Positions 58,112 to 64,000 of a stretch of 64,000 nucleotides of DNA are shown here, one piece after another (position 1 is the stretch's first letter; every line of letters begins with the position of its first letter). The position numbers and the translations under genes are program-made. The notes under the pieces were generated by a model. The model saw only the letters and a list, made by a program, of their open reading frames with translations, was not told where the DNA came from and made no database searches. The DNA comes from Flammeovirgaceae bacterium (lineage in GTDB: Bacteria > Bacteroidota > Bacteroidia > Cytophagales > Cyclobacteriaceae), in contig JADJMA010000007.1 of assembly GCA_016709845.1 (NCBI GenBank), positions 1 through 64,000 of the forward strand, in the 5' to 3' direction.

Positions 58112-60778
58112 ATGCCATCAATAGTTTCCGGGTACGAATATGATATTTTCATTTCCTATCGCCATAAGGATAATCGCAGTGTATCAGGAACGTCTCAACT
58201 CGGTTTGGAAATCAGCCTGGGGCAGGTTGGGTTACTGATTTTGTAGCTGATCTTGGAAAGGAACTGGAAAGTACATTTAAAGAAAAGATCTCAATCTATT
58301 TTGATTCAAGCCTGCATGATGGATTACTAGAGACACATGATGTAGATAAAAGCCTGGAAGGAAGTTAAAGTGTCTGATTTTTATTCCCATTTTATCTCAA
58401 ATCTACTGTGATCCGCGCTGCTTTGCGCTTGGCAAAATGAATTCTGTGCATTTAACAAATCTGCACAAGAGGAACCACTGGGAAGAGATATTAAATTAAA
58501 AAGTGGCAACGTGGCAAGCCGTATACTGCCCATTGTCATACATCAATTAGATCAAGAGGATCAGAATCTTATTGAAGAGGAATTGAATTCCAAGTTGCGA
58601 TTTATTGATTTCAATTTTCAGGCGCCTGGAGTTAACCGACCCTTGCGTGCAGATGATTTAAGATCGGAGAATAATAGTAATTTATTTTATCGGAGATCAG
58701 ATTAACAAGTCGCTAACGCGATTAAAGAAATCCTCACGGCTATTAAGAACCCAGGCCGTGGTGCTGATATTTTACTGGATTCAATGAATGAAGATAAGGA
58801 CGAGCCAGAAAATAATAGGGTACTAAAGAAAGTCAAGCTTCAAAATTCTGTAGCGGTGCTTCCCTTTGTAAGTTTATCGCATGATGCCTCGCAAGAATAT
58901 TTTGCTGATGGTATTGCTGAAAATATCCTGATGGAGTTGGCCGCGCTTCCTAAACTTAGGGTTATATCAAGGACTTCCGTAATGAAGTATAAAAAAACAA
59001 CGAAGTCGGCACCGGAAATTGCTACGGAGTTAGGTGTTAAGTTTATTTTAGAAGGAAGTGCTCAGGCTCACAATAACAAAGTCAGAATCAATGTTCAACT
59101 CATTGATGCTTTACGCGATCAGCATATTTGGTCTAAAGTATTTGTGGAGAGCTTGGATGATATTTTTGAAATACAAGGCAAAGTTGCTGAAGTTGTTTCG
59201 AAGGAACTCAATGCTTCTATTGGTAATACTGAAAAAGTCAAGGAAGTGCCCACCAAGAACCGGGAGGCATACGATCTCTTCTTGAAGGGGAGGCATGCGT
59301 TCAATCAATGGAGCGTAGAAGGGTATCGCACGGCCACCGATTATTTTCAACAGGCAATCGCTAAAGATCCTGAATTTAAACAGGCCTATTCGTACCTCGC
59401 CAGTTCTTATTCGGCACGCATGTCCTGGAACGGAGATTTGACACCCAATGAAGCTCAGAAGAATATTGAAAAGTACTTACAAGAGGCCTGGAAACGCGGA
59501 CCCTCTGATAATGATTATTTGACCAAGGCTTTTGTTGAACTTTTTCTCAAGAAAGATTTCCCCTCATCGGAGAAATTTTTATTGCAAGCACTTGAGTTAA
59601 GTCCGAACAATGCGAATGTTATATATACCCATAGTTATTTGTTTTCTATGATGGGTAAGTTTGAGGAAGCGCTCAACATGGTAAACAAGGCGAAAGTCCT
59701 GGATCCAGTATCTGTTTCATACTTTAACTACCAGGTGGTTGCACAACATCTGATGGGGCATAATGAAGCAGCTCTCGAAACCTTGTCGGAGGCTATAAAT
59801 TTATACCCGGCCGTTGTTCGGCTTTATGATTTTTTAGGTAGAATTTATTTAACCATGGGCCGATATGAAGATGCTGCAAAAGCTATTCTTTCAGGATTTG
59901 CCACATCGAAAATCCGACCACCCTCCATGGTAGCCTATCTGGCATCGGCTTATGCCGGACAACAGAACGTTGAGAAGGCTAAAGAATTGCTGAATGAACT
60001 TATCAGCAGAAGCAAGGCAAATGAAAAAGGAGTTAATGTATATATCGTTTATGTCTTCAATTTTCTAGGTGATAAAGCTAGTGCAGGACAATGGTTGATG
60101 AAGGCAAAGGGCACGAATGATGTAGACCTTATTTGGTGGAACGTAGACCCGCTTCTAAAAGATCTGCGGGAGTATTTGAATGAACAAGCGTCCATAACTC
60201 CGGATTTTGAAGCAGCTGAAAAACATATTCTGGAATTGTTAAAAAAGGAAATGCCTGTGCGGCATTATCATAACCTTGATCATGTGCAAGATGTTCTAGA
60301 CGCAGCATTGAAAATTGCAGAGGATGAAAAATTAGGCGAAGATGAGATTAAGCTATTGAGGGTTGCTGCTCTGTTTCATGATTCAGGATTCATTTATTCT
60401 CCTAAAAATCATGAAGAACGAGGAGCGGAATTGGCTCGCGAGATACTTCCGATCTATGGATTTGCAAACGATCAAATCGAGATAATCTGTAATATGATTA
60501 TGGCGACACGAATACCGCAATCACCCCTTACAAAACTGGAGAAAGTTTTATGTGATGCCGATCTCGACTACCTGGGTCGTAAAGATTTTTATGAAATAGG
60601 AGGAAGACTTTTGGAAGAGCTAAAGGAGCAGGGGGTGGTAGAAACGGAGCGCGAATGGAATCTCGTACAGAAAACATTTCTTGAATCACATCGCTATCAC
60701 ACCCACTTCAGTAAAGAAAATCGAGAAGCAAAAAAGCGCGAACACATTCAGGAGATCCTAGCTAAGTTTAAGCGATAA
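58112..60778 (+). CDS. TIR - TolB/FlgO-like - TPR - HD domain protein (frameshifted at N-terminus)
   Basis: A multidomain signalling protein of about 889 residues. The TIR domain (1-190) starts YEYDIFISYRHKDNR, continues in other frames as TDFVADLGKELEST and ISIYFDSSLHDGLLETHDVD, and holds SQIYCDPRCF with WQNEF, the Glu position of TIR NADases. At least three indels lie between 58225 and 58720. From 58784 the frame is clean: residues 244-370 a TolB-like domain (SVAVLPFVSLSHDASQEYFA, VKFILEGSAQ), 370-690 TPRs, and 700-889 an HD phosphohydrolase with HYHNLDHVQDVL, ALFHDSGF, NHEERGAELA and LCDADLDYLG. The HD part resembles the one usually fused to PycTM domains. Cytoplasmic; role in nucleotide signalling is inferred. 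Confidence 0.8.
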
Positions 60779-60792
60779 CAGGTTAGCTTATT

Positions 60793-62787
60793 CTACGGTT
60801 GCGTAATTGACGCCTGAACCTTGCTTTCGACAAAGTACATATCAACTTCCCCAATATTCTTAGCCGAAATTTTGCCTCTGTGCAAGCATTGATAATGGTC
60901 GCTTATTAAATGATAGGTGGTGGCCGAGATGTTTACCTTACCGGGCTCTCCGTTAGATTCCATTCGGCTAGCAATGTTCACTGTATTGCCCCAAATGTCG
61001 TAAGCATACTTTTTCTTACCAACCACACCTGCCACAACTGGTCCGGTATGTATTCCTATCCTTAACTCCCAGCTGGTAACATTCTTCAATTGTTGTTCTC
61101 GTTGTCTTTTTACCATATAGTCTTGCATGGCCAAAGCTGCTTTGACTGTATTTAATGGATGCGTATTGTTTTCGGTGGGAATGCCTCCGGCACACATGTA
61201 GGCATCACCAATGGTTTTAATTTTCTCGAGGTTATATTTCCCAATAATTTCATCGAAGGCCATGAAATACTCATTTAACTCCGCTACTAATTGAATAGGA
61301 GTTAATTTGCCTGCAATGGTGGAGAAACCTTTAAAGTCTGTAAACAGCACGGTCACATTATCGTAGAAGCGTGTTTTTGCATAGCCGTTGGTTTCTAACT
61401 CGCGGGCAGTTTCTTCCGGTAAAATGTTTAACAATAATTCCTTTGATCGATCCCGCTCATCTTTAATAATTTTATTTGTTTTACGAACATATTTATATCG
61501 ATTATAAAATCCAACGATTACAAGAATCAACAAAAATCCAGTAATAGCTGCAGCGTAATTTACGATTCGTTGCCGTTGTATGGTAGCTGCTTTTAGTGCC
61601 TGGTCGGCTGTCAGTAAATCAATCTCCGCTTCTTTCTTTCCAATATCAAAATTGAACTGAAGTTGTTGTAGCTTCTTATCATTATTGGTATTATAAAGGG
61701 TGTCCTTAATACTTCTGAAAAGGGTATCGTAGGTATAAGCGTTTTTAAAATCACCCATAGTTGAGTAAGCTTTAGCAAGTCCACCATAGGAGTCTTTTAA
61801 TTGTTCTTTTGCATCAATCTCTTTAGTGAAAATTGGCATCACGAAAGTATTGTATCGACTCTTTAGCCTTTCCTTGTTTCCTTAAGGTCTGGGCAATGCT
61901 CAAAGGCTTTGAGAAATATCAAATTTTGAATTTAGCTCTCTGGCAATTTCAAGCGCTTTATGCTGATACATTAGCGCTTCTTTATAGTTACCTAACTCAG
62001 CATAAACGGCTCCCAACATATTTAACGGAAAGGTTGCATCGATGGTGTTTCGATATACTTCGAGAGATTCATCAAGATAAATAATGGCCGAGTCGTAGCG
62101 TTTCTTTTCCTTATAAATCTCGCCCACGTTCATAGCAATAATTCCAGTTCCGGCTTCATAGTTAATACCCTGAAAAATTGGGAGTGCCTTCAGATAATAC
62201 TCAAGCGCCTTATCGACCGTGGCCGGGTTGTTATTGTAAACTGTACCGATTCCATTTAGGGCTGTACCCATATAAAGCGAGTCTTTTAATTTCTCAGAAA
62301 TAGTGAGCGAACGTAAATGGAAATCAATGGCTCTGGTATTGTCGCCTACATTAAAATAGGTAGATCCAAGACTGTTGAGGATATTAGCCTGACCAACTTC
62401 GTATTTGATTGAATCGAAAAGTGCCAGCGCACTTTGAAACTGAATAGCAGCTTCGGAATAATTAGCCTGATAAAAATGACTGAGGCCAACCGCTTTGTAA
62501 GCATAAGCCTCCCATTTAGGAATGTTGAGTTTTTTGGCCAGGTCAAGACTTTCCTTAGCATATCGTACGGCTTCAGATGGATTTTCTCCTAAATACTTAC
62601 TACTTAGGATGATGAGACTGTTTACTTTGGTAGAATCAGCGGGTTGTTTTGCGATTGCTTCTTTCAGTTTATCAATCTCATAGCTTTGGGCGAGGGCGAA
62701 ACTGCTAATAAAAAATAGGCATGAGAGTATGTGGAGAATTTTTCTTCGCACGGATTTTTTAGAAGCGGTTAGGATGACAAGATACAA
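60793..62787 (-). CDS. TPR-membrane-class III adenylate cyclase (frameshifted)
   Basis: About 665 residues. An exported N-terminus (ILHILSCLFFISSFALAQ) leads TPR repeats (YSEAAIQFQSALALFDSIKY, ALEYYLKALPIFQGINYEAG), one membrane helix at about 412 (AITGFLLILVIVGFY) and a cytoplasmic class III cyclase domain at about 478-660: VLFTDFKGFSTIAG (metal Asp), IKTIGDAYMCAGG (second Asp), RIGIHTGPVVAGVVG, and YDIWGNTVNIASRME with transition-state Asn and Arg. Lys in EKIKTIGD and Asp in AYDIWG are the adenine-selecting pair, so it should make cAMP. Periplasmic TPRs may sense an outside signal. Frame changes near 61850-61895. It is convergent with the TIR-HD gene, 14 bases away. Confidence 0.92.
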
Positions 62788-62819
62788 ATCATTTTAGAAA
62801 AAATTGGAGCCAGATATAA

Positions 62820-62854
62820 ACAAAAGGAGGAATGACATTCATTCCTCCTTTTGT
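62820..62854. terminator. Strong 16-bp hairpin, terminator of the T9SS gene
   Basis: ACAAAAGGAGGAATGA (62820-62835) and TCATTCCTCCTTTTGT (62839-62854) form a perfect 16-bp stem with a 3-base loop. It lies 14 bases after the stop of the minus-strand gene at 62869 and before the adenylate cyclase gene, so it separates the two. Confidence 0.75.
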
Positions 62855-62868
62855 AAAACTTAGTCTTT

Positions 62869-64000
62869 TTATTCTTTAAAGATCTTCAGAGTTTGAATTC
62901 CCTTGGTATGATTTATTCGTATCAGGTACAACCCTTTATCCAGGTTGGTAAGATCTAACTGAAGAATAGAATTATCGGCCTGCCAACTGGATTTTACCGT
63001 ATAGTTTCTTCCGACTTGGTCTACTACTGAAATGTTTGATGCCGCAGGGAGTTCGCTAACACCGCTGATGGAGATATTGACGTAATCAACCGTTGGGTTT
63101 GGATAAGCGACTATAGTTTCCCCAAGTTCGTCAGCAAGATTATAAATTCGTGTTTCGTTCGAACTTATACCCGGTAGCGTTCGGGCACTGGAGTTATCCT
63201 GACACCGCGGTGAATCTGAACTGGCTGTGGCAGAATTTGTACGAAGTTTGGTAAAGTAATAACTCTTCACCGTCCAGGTTAACGGACTTCCATCAAAAAG
63301 CACCTCAAACTGACCTGTTCCTTTAGGAAACAATTGTGGTACCTGACCTGAGAAACTTCCTGTGCTCGTCAATCGATTGTCTGACCCAGCTTGAATATAT
63401 ACGGATGCATAGTTTTCATTCGTGTATTCAAAATGAGCTTTGTATCTAAAGCCCGAAGGGTCGTGCGATAATTCTTCCACACAAACAAGGTTGGTTCAAT
63501 CGCCTTGGCAGTAAGACGATTTGGAATTACGTAAAGAGTTCCTTCTTTATATTCAATTTCATAGTTAGATGAATTGGATAATCTTAGATTCTTTGGAACG
63601 ATTGAATAAACACCGGCCCAATTGAAATTTCCAGAAATGTAGTAGGAGGGACCACCTGTTACCAGGGAAGCTTCGGTATCACCATTTACGAAGCCTGTTA
63701 TGGTAGAAGACAAAGAAGGGAACGTGAAGCAACATTCAATTACTTTGTCATCGGCTGTTACAGTAAGTTTGGCCTTCGTAATTTCTAATATTCCGTTTGA
63801 AGTAGAGATAGAATAGTTTGTTGCGCCTCCGCCTGCAAGCGAAATTTCATAAGGGCCAACTGAACTGGACTGATTGGCCACGGTCGAAGCAATTGGTTTC
63901 GGATTCAGTACTCCTTCATTATCTCCATTCTTAAATCCGGTGTAGCTTATTGTGAATGTCGGATTATTCTCTCCATACATTCTCGATAGGTTATCGGCAG
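62869..64000 (-). CDS. T9SS-exported MBG-domain protein (partial, frameshifted)
   Basis: The C-terminal end of a large surface or secreted protein. The part from the window edge has MBG-type repeats (TFTISYTGFKNGDNEGVLNP, ATNYSISTSNGILEITKAKL, ITGFVNGDTEAS, NYEIEYKEGTLYVIPN). A frame change near 63482 leads to a region ending in a type A sorting domain: VAYPNPTVDYVNISISGV, YTVKSSWQADNSIL and GLYLIRINHTKGIQTLKIFK. This C-terminal signal directs proteins through the outer membrane by type IX secretion and is removed. The 5' part is outside the window. It may act in adhesion. Confidence 0.88.

Noticed and set aside
60793..62787. The cyclase as a guanylate or Pycsar pyrimidine cyclase
   Set aside because: The Lys/Asp adenine-selecting pair and standard class IIIa-like motifs favour adenylate cyclase.
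1..64000. Programmed ribosomal frameshifting or stop-codon recoding as the cause of split genes
   Set aside because: Breaks occur in unrelated genes in both directions, at different runs without a shared slippery site or pseudoknot, which fits sequence error better.
1..64000. A prophage, integrative element or insertion sequence
   Set aside because: No transposase, integrase, phage structural gene, terminal repeat or attachment site could be seen, and composition is even.
1..64000. CRISPR arrays
   Set aside because: No regularly spaced direct repeats were noticed; the AGT-rich repeats at 17718-17811 are too short and irregular.

Overview
The window looks like a chromosomal segment from a Bacteroidota bacterium, most likely of the Cytophagales type. 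The evidence is a type IX secretion C-terminal sorting domain at the right end, promoter elements of the TAnnTTTG class, SusC/D-free but typically Bacteroidota envelope genes (PD40 propeller, M1 peptidase, Spy-like protein), a SerB-SerA fusion, a HD/PycTM/TIR-TPR signalling set and a FucP-based fucose cluster. Base composition is moderate and uniform. I see no phage, insertion sequence, rRNA or CRISPR array.

Reading quality matters here. More than half of the roughly 55 protein genes carry one to three single-base frameshifts, mostly in A, T, G or C runs, and they hit essential genes (sufB, topA) as well as accessory ones. Two genes also carry internal deletions and at least two carry paired indels that cancel. 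This pattern suits an unpolished long-read assembly far better than mass gene decay, so I annotate each broken gene as one locus over its full span and say where the frame changes.

Layout. 1-3848 (minus): sufD-sufC-sufB for Fe-S cluster assembly and an Lrp/AsnC regulator. 4025-4204 (plus): an unusual tRNA-like RNA with its own terminator. 4280-13181: acyl-CoA ligase, PD40 propeller protein, two Na+-coupled amino-acid transporters, a conserved unknown, a ureohydrolase and SixA. 13411-21989 (plus): topA, an S9 peptidase missing its catalytic core, a zinc-less sirtuin, M19 dipeptidase, a NYN/LOTUS nuclease-like protein and a phospholipase D lipoprotein. 22001-29942 (minus): a dense sugar operon that fits oxidative L-fucose degradation (fucose permease, mutarotase, fucose dehydrogenase, lactonase, keto-deoxy-fuconate dehydrogenase, FAH-type hydrolase, plus a malate/L-lactate-type dehydrogenase, an alpha/beta hydrolase, a cupin and a further SDR); an L-fuconate dehydratase is not present. 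29962-36817: TlpA-like thioredoxin, an unknown, M1 peptidase, and an ECF sigma / membrane protein / Spy-like / outer-membrane protein set. 36870-40605: serC and a serB-serA fusion, so the phosphorylated serine pathway is encoded in two genes. 40711-42498: arsR-arsM-arsN2 with two visible ArsR-type palindromes. 42518-54638: amidohydrolases, alcohol dehydrogenase, a lone transketolase C-half, YtxH protein, a damaged aldehyde dehydrogenase, a stand-alone PycTM-like membrane protein and a PLP enzyme.

54905-62787 is the most intriguing stretch: a TPR-SLOG protein ending in a degenerate class III cyclase domain, a calcineurin-type phosphoesterase, a TIR-TolB-TPR-HD protein, and a TPR-membrane-adenylate cyclase. 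Together with the PycTM-like protein at 48.3 kb these genes contain the parts of a nucleotide second-messenger circuit (maker, possible sensor, HD hydrolase, TIR and membrane effectors), arranged in fusions I have not seen described. Whether they act together is inference. The window ends inside a T9SS-exported MBG-domain protein.
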